DNA from: Paractinoplanes deccanensis
Lineage (GTDB): Bacteria > Actinomycetota > Actinomycetes > Mycobacteriales > Micromonosporaceae
Assembly (NCBI RefSeq): GCF_016862115.1
Contig: NZ_BOMI01000017.1
Location: forward strand, 1 to 64,000
Length of the DNA stretch: 64,000 nucleotides
Reading direction: 5' to 3'
Part shown: positions 17,148 through 26,325 of the stretch, piece by piece
How positions within the stretch are numbered: position 1 is the stretch's first letter
How the letters are laid out: every line of letters starts with the position of its first letter
The notes under the pieces: model-generated
The model's database searches: none
What the model was told of the DNA's origin: nothing
Seen by the model: the letters and a program-made list of their open reading frames with translations, nothing else
Program-made: the position numbers and the translations under genes

Positions 17148-18743
17148 GTGCCGCTGATGTCGTGGTTCCAGAACTTGAAGGTGGCCGCCAAGCTGGTTGT
17201 CAGCTTCGGCGTGGTGTGCGCCCTGATGATCGTGATCGGCGTGATCGGCGTCATGCGCCTGGGTGAGACGAACGATCGCACGGAGGCGATGTACAACAAC
17301 AACCTGCTGGCCATCGCCTACGCCGGCGAGGTCAAGGCCGACCTGATCTTCATCCGCTTCAATCTCACGAACATCCTCATCTCGGACACGGCCGCCGCCA
17401 AGCAGAAGGCGCAGACCCAGCTCGAGGGCTATGCCGAGGACATCGAGAAGCAGTGGGCGGCGTACCAGGGCACCGGCATCGTGGGCCGCGAGTCGCAGGT
17501 GCAGTCCTTCACCGAGAACCTCGCCACCTACCGGGACGCCATCGAGGACCAGCTGCTGGCGCTCGCCCAGGCGGGCAACACGGCCCAGTTCGTGAAGGTG
17601 CGGGCCGCCGTCGCCGACGACGCGATCACCGCGATGGTGACGGCGCTCGAGGAGATCAACGAGATCGAGCGCAACGCCGCGGCCCAGTCGCTGGCGGAGT
17701 CCAAGGACGCCGCCAGCAAGGCCGAAGTCCTGATCATCTGCCTGATCGTCTTCGCGGTACTGCTCTCGGCGCTGATCGTGTGGGTGGTCAGCCGGGCCAT
17801 CGCCGGTCCCGCGCAGCGCACGGTCGCCGTGCTGAGCGAGCTGGCCAAGGGCGTCCTGGACCAGCGCCTCGAGGTGCGCAGCCGCGACGAGATGGGCCAG
17901 ATGGGGGAGTCGCTCAACACCGCGCTCGAACGGCTGACCACCTCCATGCGGGAGATCGGCGTCAACGTCGAGACGCTCGCGTCGTCGTCGGAGGAGCTGT
18001 CGGCGGTGGCCACCTCGGTCAACGAGTCCGCGCAGATGTCGGCGGCGCAGGCGCAGGGCGCGTCGTCCGCGTCCGAGCAGATCAGCGTCAACATCTCCAC
18101 CATCGCGGCCGGCTCCGAGGAGATCGGGGCGTCCATCGCGGAGATCGCGCGCTCGACGTCCAGCGCCGCGGAGGTGGCCGCGGGCGCGGTCTCCACGACC
18201 GCGGAGGCCCGCGACATCCTCAACAAGCTGGGCGCCTCCTCGGCGGAGATCGACGACGTGGTCAAGCTGATCACCAGCATCGCGGAGCAGACGAACCTGC
18301 TGGCGCTCAACGCCACCATCGAGGCGGCCCGCGCCGGCGAGATGGGCAAGGGCTTCGCGGTGGTCGCGTCGGAGGTCAAGGACCTGGCTCAGGAGACGGC
18401 CCGCGCCACGGAGGACATCGGGACCAGGGTGTCGGCGATCCAGGCCGACTCGCAGGCGGCGGTGGTGGCGATCAACGCGATCAGCGAGGTCATCCAGCAG
18501 ATCAACGACACGCAGACGGCGATCGCGGCGGCGGTCGAGGAGCAGACGGCGACGACCGCGGAGATGAGCCGCAACGTCAGCGAGGTCGCGGCGGGGTCGG
18601 CGGAGATCAGCGCCAACGTGAGCGGGGTGGCCCAGGCGGCGGCGGAGACCACGAACGCGGCCGCCAACACCGAGCAGACGTCGGCCGACCTGGCCCGGGT
18701 CGCGAGCGCGCTGCAGGCCAACCTCGGCCGGTTCCGGTACTGA
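17148..18743 (+). CDS. methyl-accepting chemotaxis protein
   Basis: 531 residues. N-terminal helix 1 at ~13-36, an extracytoplasmic four-helix-bundle-like sensor (~37-192), membrane helix 2 at ~193-215 ([20 protein letters not shown]), HAMP at ~216-270, then the signalling coiled coil. The hairpin tip, [20 protein letters not shown] at ~377-396, is almost canonical and contacts CheA/CheW. There is no CheR-binding pentapeptide at the C-terminus (it ends NLGRFRY). The GTG start follows AAGAGGTGAG. It stands alone behind a FliA-like promoter, so expression probably tracks motile-spore development. Confidence 0.95.
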   Translation: MPLMSWFQNLKVAAKLVVSFGVVCALMIVIGVIGVMRLGETNDRTEAMYNNNLLAIAYAGEVKADLIFIRFNLTNILISDTAAAKQKAQTQLEGYAEDIEKQWAAYQGTGIVGRESQVQSFTENLATYRDAIEDQLLALAQAGNTAQFVKVRAAVADDAITAMVTALEEINEIERNAAAQSLAESKDAASKAEVLIICLIVFAVLLSALIVWVVSRAIAGPAQRTVAVLSELAKGVLDQRLEVRSRDEMGQMGESLNTALERLTTSMREIGVNVETLASSSEELSAVATSVNESAQMSAAQAQGASSASEQISVNISTIAAGSEEIGASIAEIARSTSSAAEVAAGAVSTTAEARDILNKLGASSAEIDDVVKLITSIAEQTNLLALNATIEAARAGEMGKGFAVVASEVKDLAQETARATEDIGTRVSAIQADSQAAVVAINAISEVIQQINDTQTAIAAAVEEQTATTAEMSRNVSEVAAGSAEISANVSGVAQAAAETTNAAANTEQTSADLARVASALQANLGRFRY

Positions 18744-18749
18744 CGCCGG

Positions 18750-18831
18750 TCAGCGGTCGAGGGCCCGCCGGACGGCGCTGGCTCAGCGGTCGAGGGCCCC
18801 GCCGGACGGCGCCGGCTCAGCGGTCGAGGGC
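18750..18831. repeat. triplicated gene-end segment
   Basis: The 15-mer TCAGCGGTCGAGGGC occurs at 18750, 18783 and 18817, spaced 33 and 34 bp. The last copy is the 3' end (stop and final codons) of the minus-strand gene that ends at 18817. The two others lie just downstream of its stop, so the gene's tail was duplicated in tandem twice. Confidence 0.8.
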
Positions 18832-19266
18832 TCGCAGGACGGCGTCGGTCGTGGCGCCGTAGGCCAGGTGGGGGAGGGCGTCGCTGAGCCAGTCGGCCGC
18901 GGACCAGTCGCGGGGGTCGGTGACCCGCATGGCGGCCATCGACAGGTTCGTGGCGGCCATGGCCGTGGCGCCGATCAGCACGCTGCCGGCGAGCGGGCCG
19001 GGGCGCAGGCCGGCGCGGCGCAGCAGGCCGAAGGCGGCGCCGATGGCGGCACCGGTGACGATGCCGGAGAGGCTGGCGAGACCCGTCACCCGGTGGGCGC
19101 GGGTCTCCTCGTCGCCGGGCACCGAGACGGGCAGGGACTCGATCGACTGCTCGGGTGTGGTGCTGCCCGGGCGGCCGCGCACGGCCATGTCGAGGTAGGT
19201 GACGGCATTGAGGGCCGCGGTGCCGGCTGCCCCGGCCGCGGCCCCGGCGAGAAGACCCGTACGCAT
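18817..19266 (-). CDS. small membrane protein, unknown function
   Basis: 149 residues with Gly/Ala-rich hydrophobic segments (LLAGAAAGAAGTAALNAVTYLDMAV; LASLSGIVTGAAIGAAFGLLRRAG; LAGSVLIGATAMAATNLSMAAM), so probably three membrane helices with glycine-zipper-like packing. The middle loop EQSIESLPVSVPGDEETRAHRV is polar. I recognise no family. It is 18 bp downstream of the phosphoribosyltransferase gene on the same strand, so it is likely the last gene of that operon. Confidence 0.75.
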   Translation of the reverse strand: MRTGLLAGAAAGAAGTAALNAVTYLDMAVRGRPGSTTPEQSIESLPVSVPGDEETRAHRVTGLASLSGIVTGAAIGAAFGLLRRAGLRPGPLAGSVLIGATAMAATNLSMAAMRVTDPRDWSAADWLSDALPHLAYGATTDAVLRALDR

Positions 19267-19284
19267 GGGACGTCAGGTGCCCGT

Positions 19285-19953
19285 TCAGGTGTGGGCGAAA
19301 CCGCGCAGGGCCCGGTGCACGTCGGCGTCGGTCAACTGGGTGAAGTCGTCGTACCACTGACCAACCGCGCGGAACTGGGGCGGGGCGCTCAGGCAGATGA
19401 CGGTGTCGGCGTCGCCGGACAGGGCGTCGCGGGCCGGCGGCGAGCAGACCGGAACGGCCAGCACCAGGCGGGCCGGGTGGTGGCCGCGCAGCCAGCGCAG
19501 GGCCGCGCGGGCGGTCACACCGGTGGCGAGGCCGTCGTCGACCACCACGACCACCCGCGCGGTGGGGTCGGGGACCCGGCGGTCGCCGCGGTACTCGTGG
19601 GTGCGGCGGGCCAGCTCGGCGCGCTCCTCGGCGACCGCCGGCGCCAGGTCGGCCGGGGTCAGCCCGAGCGCGTGCAGGGCCGGCTCGTCGAAGACCGGTG
19701 GGCCGTCCTCGGCGATCGCGCCGATGCCGTACTCGGGGCGGCCGGGCGCGCCGATCTTCCGGGCGATCACCACGTCGAGCTCGGCGCCGATGCGGGCCGC
19801 CACGCGTACGGCGATCGGAACGCCACCGCGAGGCAGGGCCAGGACCAGCGGCGCCGGGCCGGGATGGCGGGGGACCTGGGCGGCCACCGCGTCGGCCAGA
19901 TGGCGCCCGGCCTCGTCGCGGTCGGCGAAGAACAGGGGCGTGCCGTCGCTCAT
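19285..19953 (-). CDS. phosphoribosyltransferase
   Basis: 222 residues, type I PRTase fold. The PRPP loop is VVVVVDDGLATGVTARAALRWL; LVLALPRGGVPIAVRVAARIGAELDVVIARKIGAPGRPEYGIGAIAEDG is the characteristic N-terminal half of this stand-alone family. The base substrate is unknown. Its ATG overlaps the stop of the alpha/beta hydrolase gene by 4 bp; in other actinobacteria these two domains are often fused in one polypeptide, which supports a joint function. Confidence 0.92.
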   Translation of the reverse strand: MSDGTPLFFADRDEAGRHLADAVAAQVPRHPGPAPLVLALPRGGVPIAVRVAARIGAELDVVIARKIGAPGRPEYGIGAIAEDGPPVFDEPALHALGLTPADLAPAVAEERAELARRTHEYRGDRRVPDPTARVVVVVDDGLATGVTARAALRWLRGHHPARLVLAVPVCSPPARDALSGDADTVICLSAPPQFRAVGQWYDDFTQLTDADVHRALRGFAHT

Positions 19954-20600
19954 CGAAGATGCGTGCTGAACCACGTTGCGGCCTCCTCGGCTACGGTGTC
20001 GAGGGCTCCGGGCTCCTCGAACAGGTGCGTGGCACCGGGCACGACGCGCAGCTCCGCCCGCGTGGTCATCGCGTTGCGGGCCTGCTCGTTGAGGTCGAGC
20101 ACCGGCTCGTCGCGGCCGCCGACGAGCAGCAGGGTCGGCTGGGTCACCTGGATCAGGGCGGGGCCGGCGAGGTCGGGGCGGCCGCCGCGCGAGACGATCG
20201 CGCGTACCGGGCGAGGCCGTGCCGCGGCGCAGACGAGCGCGGCCGCGGCGCCGGTGCTGGCCCCGAAGAGACCGATCGTCCGGTCGCGCGTCTCCGGCGC
20301 GGCGACCAGCCAGTCCACCAGGCCGATCAGCCGGTCGGCGAGGAAGCCGATGTCGAAGCGCAACTCCCGGGTCAGCTCGTCGCGCACCTCCTCCTCGTGC
20401 GTGAGCAGGTCGACGAGGAGCGTGCCGAGGCCGAGCCGGTTCAGATGGTCGGCGACGGCGCGGTTGCGGGGGCTGCGCCGCGAGCTGCCGCTGCCGTGGG
20501 CGAAGAGCACCACGCCGTACGCCCGGTCCGGCAGGGTCAGATCGCCGGCCAGCTCGGTGCCGGCCGCGTCGAACGTGCGTTCGTGCGTCACGGTGGCCAT
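19950..20600 (-). CDS. alpha/beta hydrolase, dienelactone hydrolase-like
   Basis: 216 residues. Oxyanion-hole region VVLFAHGSGSSRRSPRNRAVADHLN, nucleophile elbow LFGASTGAAAAL (Ser), acid-strand segment TLLLVGGRDEPVLDLN, and the catalytic His in VVPGATHLFEEPGAL. It is coupled to the phosphoribosyltransferase by a 4-bp overlap. The substrate is unknown. Confidence 0.92.
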   Translation of the reverse strand: MATVTHERTFDAAGTELAGDLTLPDRAYGVVLFAHGSGSSRRSPRNRAVADHLNRLGLGTLLVDLLTHEEEVRDELTRELRFDIGFLADRLIGLVDWLVAAPETRDRTIGLFGASTGAAAALVCAAARPRPVRAIVSRGGRPDLAGPALIQVTQPTLLLVGGRDEPVLDLNEQARNAMTTRAELRVVPGATHLFEEPGALDTVAEEAATWFSTHLR

Positions 20601-20649
20601 GCCCCGGGCATACCCGGGGCATGGCGTCCTATACGTCCGACTTAGTCCG

Positions 20650-21714
20650 TCACGGCCGGTCGTCTTTCACCGCGGCGAGCACCAGGTTGAACCCGGTGTC
20701 CGCGGCGACCACGGGATTGTCGAAGCCGGCGGCGGCCAGCAGCTCCAGGCGCGCCGTCGGCCCGCCCTGGGTGCCCAGGCCGTAGGCGCCGGGCTGGCTC
20801 AGCGAGCCGGGCGTGCACAGCGCCGTCGACGCCGCGTAGTTGGCCCGCGCGACCGGATTGCCGACCACGGTGGTGAAGTCGTCGACCGACCAGGGCTCCA
20901 CCGCGACCAGGATGCCGCCCGGCGCCAGCGCGTCGTAGGCCGCCCGCAGCGCCGCCGGCGGGTCACCCAGGTCGTGCAGCGAGTCGAAGAACGCGACCAC
21001 GTCGAACGGGCCGTGCCGCCCGATCTGGTCCGCCTCGGCGACGTGGAAGGTCACGCCGTCCGTCAGCGCCGCCCGCGCGTTCACGATCGACGCCTCGTGG
21101 TTGTCGAAACCGGTCACGGTCGAGGCCGGCCAGGTGGTGGCGACCAGCCGGGTCGCGACGCCGTGCCCGCAGCCGACGTCGGCCACCCGGGCGCCGTTCT
21201 CCAGCTTCTCCACCAGGCCCGGCACGGCCGGGAACCACTGCTGCGCCAGGTGGTTGACATAGGCCGTACGGAAGAAGCGCTCGATGCCGTGATGCAGGCA
21301 GCCGGGCATGTCCGCGTAGGGCACGCCGCCGTCGCCGCGGAAGGCCTCCTCGAGCCGCGGCAGGGTGAGGAAGTAGCCGGCGATGATCTCGCCCCCGCCG
21401 ACGACGTACGCCGGGGAGTCGACGACCGAGAGCGCCAGCGCGTGCTCGATCGGCAGTTCGAAGGTCTCGCCGTCGCTGGTCACGTATCCGGACACGGCCT
21501 GGGCGCGCAGCCATTCGGTGACCAGCCTCGGATGCAGCCCGGTGGTGGCCGCCAGCTTGGCCGGCGTGACCGGACCGGCCCCGGTCATGGCCCGGTAGAG
21601 GCCGAGCCGGTCACCGATCACGGTGAGCGCGGTGCTGCCGGCCCCGGCGAAGTCGGTGAGCAGTTGTCCCGCGAACGCTTCGACGCGGGCCTCGTCGATC
21701 TGGGTGTCAGTCAT
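20650..21714 (-). CDS. SAM-dependent methyltransferase with N-terminal winged helix
   Basis: 354 residues. Residues ~1-90 form a winged-helix dimerisation domain (LGLYRAMTGAGPVTPAKLAATTGLHPRLVTEWLRAQAVSGYV). The Rossmann domain starts with motif I VADVGCGHGVATRLVA, followed by VTGFDNHEASIVNAR and GPFDVVAFFDSLHDLGDPPAALR. It resembles small-molecule methyltransferases of the UbiE/O-methyltransferase type. The ATG at 21714 overlaps the stop of the large regulator gene by 4 bp, so it is co-translated with it. No biosynthetic cluster surrounds it. Confidence 0.9.
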   Translation of the reverse strand: MTDTQIDEARVEAFAGQLLTDFAGAGSTALTVIGDRLGLYRAMTGAGPVTPAKLAATTGLHPRLVTEWLRAQAVSGYVTSDGETFELPIEHALALSVVDSPAYVVGGGEIIAGYFLTLPRLEEAFRGDGGVPYADMPGCLHHGIERFFRTAYVNHLAQQWFPAVPGLVEKLENGARVADVGCGHGVATRLVATTWPASTVTGFDNHEASIVNARAALTDGVTFHVAEADQIGRHGPFDVVAFFDSLHDLGDPPAALRAAYDALAPGGILVAVEPWSVDDFTTVVGNPVARANYAASTALCTPGSLSQPGAYGLGTQGGPTARLELLAAAGFDNPVVAADTGFNLVLAAVKDDRP

Positions 21715-24713
21715 GCCCTCGACGATGCGGGGCGCTCCTTGCCGGGCCCTTGCTGGTGCCTTGCCAGGGCGGCAAGCGCATAGTCGGCCGCGGTGGCGCT
21801 GTCCATCGGCGGGTGGTCCCCGTCGGCGCGCAGCTTGGCGAGCCGCTCGCGGTCCGGTCCCATCACGGCCGGGGCGTACGGGTCGACGTCCGCCGCGGCG
21901 ACGAGGGCCGCGGCCGTGCCCGCCTCGCCGAGGTCGGCGAGCAGCTCGGCGGTGAGCCGCAAAATCGTCCACACCTGGGCGGTCATCCCGGCGGAGCGCA
22001 CGGCGGCGATGGTGCGGGCGCAGGCGTCGACGGCCTCGGCCCGCCGCCCCAGCCGGATGAGCACGGCGGCACGCGCAACCCGCGCGATGTTGGCCTGATA
22101 GACCAGCTGGGCCCGTTCGCTGCGGAGCAGGGACTGGTCGTACGAGGTGAGCGCGGCCCGCGGATCGCTCGCCGCCAGCAGCTCGCCGACCGTGAACGGC
22201 TCGAACCCGTCGAGCGGATCGCGCGGCAGCCCACGCCCCTCGGTCTCCAGCCAGCGCAGGCCGGCGGCGGAGTTGCCGTGGTACGCGTCCATCAGCGCGG
22301 CGCAGCAGATGGCGGTGACCCGCTCCCACGGCGCGGCGCCGGGCTCGTCCCGCAGGGCGAGGGCGTCGGAGCGCACGTCGTCGATCCGCCCCGCGAACAT
22401 CGAGTTGGCGATGCGGGCGAGCAGCGCGGACACCCGCATCGGATGCCCCGGCGGCAGCACGGCGATGGCGGCGCCGAGCAGCCGTTCCCCCTCGGCGAGA
22501 TTGCTGTCGAGCCACACCCCGATGCCGGCGGCGTAGGCGCGCAAGGCGTCCGTCTCACTCTCGACCGTGGCGGGCGCGTCGCGCACGAGCTGCGCGGTGA
22601 GGCCGGGATCGGGCGCGCTGGTCCAGGCGGAGGCGGCCCAGGCCCGCAGCCGGGCGCCCTCGTCACGCTCGCCGAGCCAGGTGATGGCCTCCTGAAGGTT
22701 GCCGAGCTCGCGCCGCAGCGCCGGCGTGGTGTGCGGGTTGCGGGTGCGCTGCCGCTCCACGATCGCGGTCATGAAGTCGAGCATCCACCGCGCGTGCGCC
22801 TCGCGCGCCTCCGCCTCGGCGCTGACGTGGGCGTCGCCTTTCCCGTGCCTCGTGGGGGCTGCCTGTTTCTCGCCCTCCGCGTTGATGTGGGCGCCGCCTT
22901 CCCCGCGCCTCTTGGAGGGCGCTTCTTCCCCGCGCCTCTTGGAGGGCGCTTCTTCCCCGCCCGATTTATCCCCCATATCGCTTGAATGTGTTTTGTCGGT
23001 TGTGGTGTTTTGGGGGCGGTGGGCGGAAGCGGCTTGCTCGCTCTCCAGGTGGGACAGGCCGACGTGGCGGACGGTGTCGAGCAGGCGGTAGCGGGGTGGG
23101 TCGGCGTCGACGTCGCAGACGACGAGGGAGGCGTCGACGAGCTCGGCGAGCAGGGGCTCGGCGTCCGCGGCGAAGTAGGGGAGGGCGTCCAGGCCGAAAC
23201 CGCCCCGGCACACCGCGAGCCGGTCGAGCAGCCGCTGCGCGGCCGGGTCGAGCAGGCGGTAGGACCACTCGACGGTCGCGGACACGGCGGTGGCCCGGTC
23301 GCCGCCGCGGGCCGGCTCGAGGACCTGCAAGCCCTCGCCGAGCCGGTCGCGCAGGTGGGCCAGGCCGAACACCGCCTCGCGCCGGGCGGCCAGCTCGACG
23401 GCGAGCGGCAGCCCGTCGACCAGGCGGCACACCTCGGCCGCGAGCTCCCGGCTGCGCCCGTCGGCCGGGAAACCGGACCGCAGCAGCGCCGCCCGGTCGC
23501 AGAAGAGCGCGACCCGGTCCTGTTCGGGCAGCGGGCCGAGGCGCAGCACGCGTTCGCCGGCCACGCCGAGCCGCTGCCGGGAGGTGGCGAGGACCCGCAC
23601 CCGAGGGCAGCGCACCAGAATCTGGTCGACCAGGTCGCGGACGGCGTCGAGCAGATGTTCGCAGTTGTCCAGCACGAGCACGGCCGGCGTGCCGCCGAGC
23701 CGCTCGGCGATGGCGGCGACGGCACCGCGGGGTGTCGCCCGCAGCCCGAGCGCGCCGGCGACCGCGGCGGCGACATCGGCCGGCACCGAGCGCTCGGCCA
23801 GCTCCACCACCAGCTCGTCGCCGGTGAGGGCCTCGGTCGTCAGCCGGGTCTTGCCGACACCGCCCGGCCCGACGACGGTGGTGAGCCGGTTGGCGGAGAG
23901 GGACGCGCGGAGCTCGGCCATCTCGTCGCGCCGGCCGAAGAAGCGGTCGGGCGTGGCCGGGCGCGGGCGGCGCACGGCTGGGCGCAGTGCCGGGTCCTCG
24001 GCGAGAATGCGCTGCTGGAGCTCGTCGAGGGCCGGGGAAGGGTCGACGCCGTGCTCGTCGACCACGCGCTCCCGGAAGGACCGGGCCACGGCCAGCGCCT
24101 CGGCGGTGCGGCCGGTCTGGTGCAGCGCGCGCATCCACAGCAGGTGGGCGCGCTCGCGCATGGGCTCGGCGGTCGCGTACGCCTCGATCTCGGGCAGGGT
24201 CTCGGCGGCCCGGCCCGCGGCGACCCGCCGTGCCAGGCACTCCTCGCGCAGGTGACGCCGCCACTCGGCGAGCCGGGCGACCTCGGGGGCGAAGGCGAGC
24301 CGGTCGGCCACGTCGGACAACGGGTCGCCGCGCCACAACCCGAGGGCCTCGGCGAGCGTCCCGGCGGCCTGCTCGTCACCCTGCCCACCGGCGGCGGCGA
24401 CGAGCCGCTCCACCCGGCTCGTGTCGATCGCGTCCGGCGGCAGGGCGAGCCGGTAGCCGCCGGGCTCGCGCCGGATGGCGTCGCTGCCCGTGTGCCGCCG
24501 GAGCCGGGAGACATAGCTGTGCAGGTTGCCGACGGCGTTGTCCGGCGGTTCGTCACCCCAGAGCGCCTCGATCAGCTCCCCGGTCGGCACGACCCGCCCC
24601 GCCGCGAGCGCCAGCCGCGCCAGCACAATGCGCTGAGGCGCCCCCGTGAGCGCGGCCGGCCGCCCGTCGAGACGCAGCTCGACCGGCCCGAGCAGCCCCA
24701 CCTCGACGGTCAC
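21711..24713 (-). CDS. AfsR/SARP-like regulator: OmpR wHTH, BTAD, NB-ARC ATPase, C-terminal TPR-like
   Basis: 1000 residues. Winged helix at ~1-90 (VEVGLLGPVELRLDGRPAALTG...NLHSYVSRLRRHTGSD); bacterial transcriptional activation domain at ~95-245 (HLLWMRALHQTGRTAEALAVARSFRERVVDEHG); P-loop GPGGVGKTRLT near 280 with VLVLDNCEHLLDAV and ATSRQRLG; helical C-terminal half. An Arg/Lys/Glu-rich linker at ~570-640 holds a tandem unit EEAPSKRRG, encoded by a 27-bp DNA repeat, and looks disordered. The GTG at 24713 gives the usual VTVEVGLLG start. It is coupled to the methyltransferase. Targets are unknown. Confidence 0.92.
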   Translation of the reverse strand: MTVEVGLLGPVELRLDGRPAALTGAPQRIVLARLALAAGRVVPTGELIEALWGDEPPDNAVGNLHSYVSRLRRHTGSDAIRREPGGYRLALPPDAIDTSRVERLVAAAGGQGDEQAAGTLAEALGLWRGDPLSDVADRLAFAPEVARLAEWRRHLREECLARRVAAGRAAETLPEIEAYATAEPMRERAHLLWMRALHQTGRTAEALAVARSFRERVVDEHGVDPSPALDELQQRILAEDPALRPAVRRPRPATPDRFFGRRDEMAELRASLSANRLTTVVGPGGVGKTRLTTEALTGDELVVELAERSVPADVAAAVAGALGLRATPRGAVAAIAERLGGTPAVLVLDNCEHLLDAVRDLVDQILVRCPRVRVLATSRQRLGVAGERVLRLGPLPEQDRVALFCDRAALLRSGFPADGRSRELAAEVCRLVDGLPLAVELAARREAVFGLAHLRDRLGEGLQVLEPARGGDRATAVSATVEWSYRLLDPAAQRLLDRLAVCRGGFGLDALPYFAADAEPLLAELVDASLVVCDVDADPPRYRLLDTVRHVGLSHLESEQAASAHRPQNTTTDKTHSSDMGDKSGGEEAPSKRRGEEAPSKRRGEGGAHINAEGEKQAAPTRHGKGDAHVSAEAEAREAHARWMLDFMTAIVERQRTRNPHTTPALRRELGNLQEAITWLGERDEGARLRAWAASAWTSAPDPGLTAQLVRDAPATVESETDALRAYAAGIGVWLDSNLAEGERLLGAAIAVLPPGHPMRVSALLARIANSMFAGRIDDVRSDALALRDEPGAAPWERVTAICCAALMDAYHGNSAAGLRWLETEGRGLPRDPLDGFEPFTVGELLAASDPRAALTSYDQSLLRSERAQLVYQANIARVARAAVLIRLGRRAEAVDACARTIAAVRSAGMTAQVWTILRLTAELLADLGEAGTAAALVAAADVDPYAPAVMGPDRERLAKLRADGDHPPMDSATAADYALAALARHQQGPGKERPASSRA
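22901..22954 (-). repeat. 27-bp tandem repeat in regulator linker
   Basis: Two perfect 27-bp copies (22901-22927 and 22928-22954) encode two SKRRGEEAP units in the linker between the NB-ARC part and the C-terminal helical part of the AfsR-like regulator. A third, diverged unit (SGGEEAP, GEGGAH) flanks them. Confidence 0.85.
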
Positions 24714-24799
24714 GCGCTCATTCTGGCGCCGCCCGAAACCACCCCGCAACGACGTATGCCGACGCTGTTCCGACACAGCGACCCCGCTCACGCCCCCTC

Positions 24800-24895
24800 G
24801 TGCCACGCCGCTTCCCGCCCCGCGTGCCACGTCGCGTCTCGCCCCGCGTGCCACATCGCGTCTCGCCCCGCGTGCCACGTCGCGTCTCGCCCCGC
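24800..24895. repeat. 24-bp tandem repeat, four copies, upstream of selA
   Basis: Four head-to-tail 24-bp units start at 24800, 24824, 24848 and 24872 (unit begins GTGCCACGTCGCGTCTCGCC). Copies 2 and 4 are identical, copy 3 has one change and copy 1 three. They fill the spacer between the divergent AfsR-like gene and selA, ending 69 bp before the selA start, where promoters of both should lie. Confidence 0.9.
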
Positions 24896-24964
24896 TGGCA
24901 TGATCAAAGACGGTGGCGCCGGCGGGCGGTAGGTTGGCCGGAGGCGATCCGCGAGGGAGAGACG

Positions 24965-26323
24965 GTGGCTGAGGATCCGCACGCGACTTCGAAGGATCCA
25001 CGCCACGCGCCCGACCCGCGGCGGCGCGTGCCCCGCACCGATGTGGTCCTGGCCGATGCCCGCCTCGTGGCCGCCGCCGAGACCGTGGGCCGGGCCGCCG
25101 TGAAGGCCGCGGTGGTCACGGCCCTCCAGCGGGTGCGCGACGGCGAGATCGCCCCCGCCGAGGCCGTCGACGCGGCGCTCGGTGTGCTGCCGCGCGGGCC
25201 GCGCCCGGTCCTCAACGCCACCGGCGTGGTGCTGCACACGAACCTCGGCCGCGCCGCGCTCTCGCCCGCCGCCCGTGACGCCGTGGTCGCCGCCGCCGGC
25301 CACACCGATGTGGAGCTCGACCTCGAGACGGGCCGCCGTGCCCGCCGCGGCCGGGCAGCCCTCGCCGCGCTGGCCGCCGCGGTGCCCGCCGCCGGCGACG
25401 TACACGTGGTCAACAACGGCGCCGCCGCCCTGGTGCTGGCCGCCACGGCCCTCGCCGCCGGCCGCGAGATCATCGTGAGCCGCGGCGAGATGGTGGAGAT
25501 CGGCGACGGCTTCCGCCTGCCCGACCTGCTCGAGTCGACGGGCGCCCGCCTCCGCGAGGTCGGCACCACCAACCGCACCACGCTGCGCGACTACGAGCGC
25601 GCCATCGGCCCGCAGACGGGCTTCATCCTCAAGGTGCACCCGTCCAACTTCGTCATCCGCGGCTTCACCAGCGACACCCCCATCGCCGCGCTGGCCGCCC
25701 TGGACCCGCCCGTGGTCGCCGACATCGGCTCCGGCCTGCTGCGCCCCGACCCGCTCCTCCCCGGCGAGCCCGACGCCGCCACCACCCTGACCGCCGGCGC
25801 CGACCTCGTCATAGCCAGCGGCGACAAGCTCCTGGGCGGACCGCAGGCAGGACTGCTCCTCGGCGAGGCCCCCCTGATCGAACGCCTCCGCCGCCACCCC
25901 CTGGCCCGCGCGCTGCGCGTCGACAAGCTCACCCTGGCCGCCCTGCACGCCACGCTGACCGGCCCGCCCACGCCCACCTGGCAGGCACTACGCACCGATC
26001 CGTCCTCTTTGCACGCCCGCACCGAGACCGTCCGCGCCCGCCTGGAGGCCGAAGGCGTCCCGGTCACCCTCACCGAGTCGCCGGCGGTGGTCGGCGGCGG
26101 CGGCGCCCCCGAGGTCACGCTCCCGTCGTGGTCACTCTCCCTTCCCGAGCCGTACGCCGCAGCGCTGCGCACAGGCGCCACCCCCGTGGTGGGCCGAGTC
26201 GAACGCGGCCACCTCCTCCTCGACCTCCGCTGCATCCCGGCCGACGCCGACGACCAGCTCATCACCGCCGTCCTGGCCGCCGCCAAGGCCCTCGACGGCA
26301 CGGCGCCCGGCGCGGGGAAGTAG
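24965..26323 (+). CDS. selA: L-seryl-tRNA(Sec) selenium transferase
   Basis: 452 residues, near the E. coli length of 463. PLP enzyme converting Ser-tRNA-Sec to Sec-tRNA-Sec with selenophosphate. Visible blocks: LNATGVVLHTNLGRAALSP; VVNNGAAALVLAATALA; VSRGEMVEIGDGFRLPDLLESTGARLREVGTTNRT; VVADIGSGLL; and ASGDKLLGGPQAGLLLG with the PLP lysine. The start is the GTG at 24965 after GAGGGAGAG. Two nt separate its stop from selB, so they form one operon. The N-terminus before the SelA core is a short Arg/Pro-rich stretch. Confidence 0.96.
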   Translation: MAEDPHATSKDPRHAPDPRRRVPRTDVVLADARLVAAAETVGRAAVKAAVVTALQRVRDGEIAPAEAVDAALGVLPRGPRPVLNATGVVLHTNLGRAALSPAARDAVVAAAGHTDVELDLETGRRARRGRAALAALAAAVPAAGDVHVVNNGAAALVLAATALAAGREIIVSRGEMVEIGDGFRLPDLLESTGARLREVGTTNRTTLRDYERAIGPQTGFILKVHPSNFVIRGFTSDTPIAALAALDPPVVADIGSGLLRPDPLLPGEPDAATTLTAGADLVIASGDKLLGGPQAGLLLGEAPLIERLRRHPLARALRVDKLTLAALHATLTGPPTPTWQALRTDPSSLHARTETVRARLEAEGVPVTLTESPAVVGGGGAPEVTLPSWSLSLPEPYAAALRTGATPVVGRVERGHLLLDLRCIPADADDQLITAVLAAAKALDGTAPGAGK

Positions 26324-26325
26324 CC

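Noticed and set aside
20650..24713. Secondary-metabolite cluster (methyltransferase plus AfsR/SARP-like regulator)
   Set aside because: No synthase, NRPS, PKS or precursor gene accompanies them; two coupled genes alone do not make a cluster.
24800..24895. Possible CRISPR array
   Set aside because: The 24-bp units are directly adjacent with no unique spacers and there are no cas genes; it is a tandem repeat.
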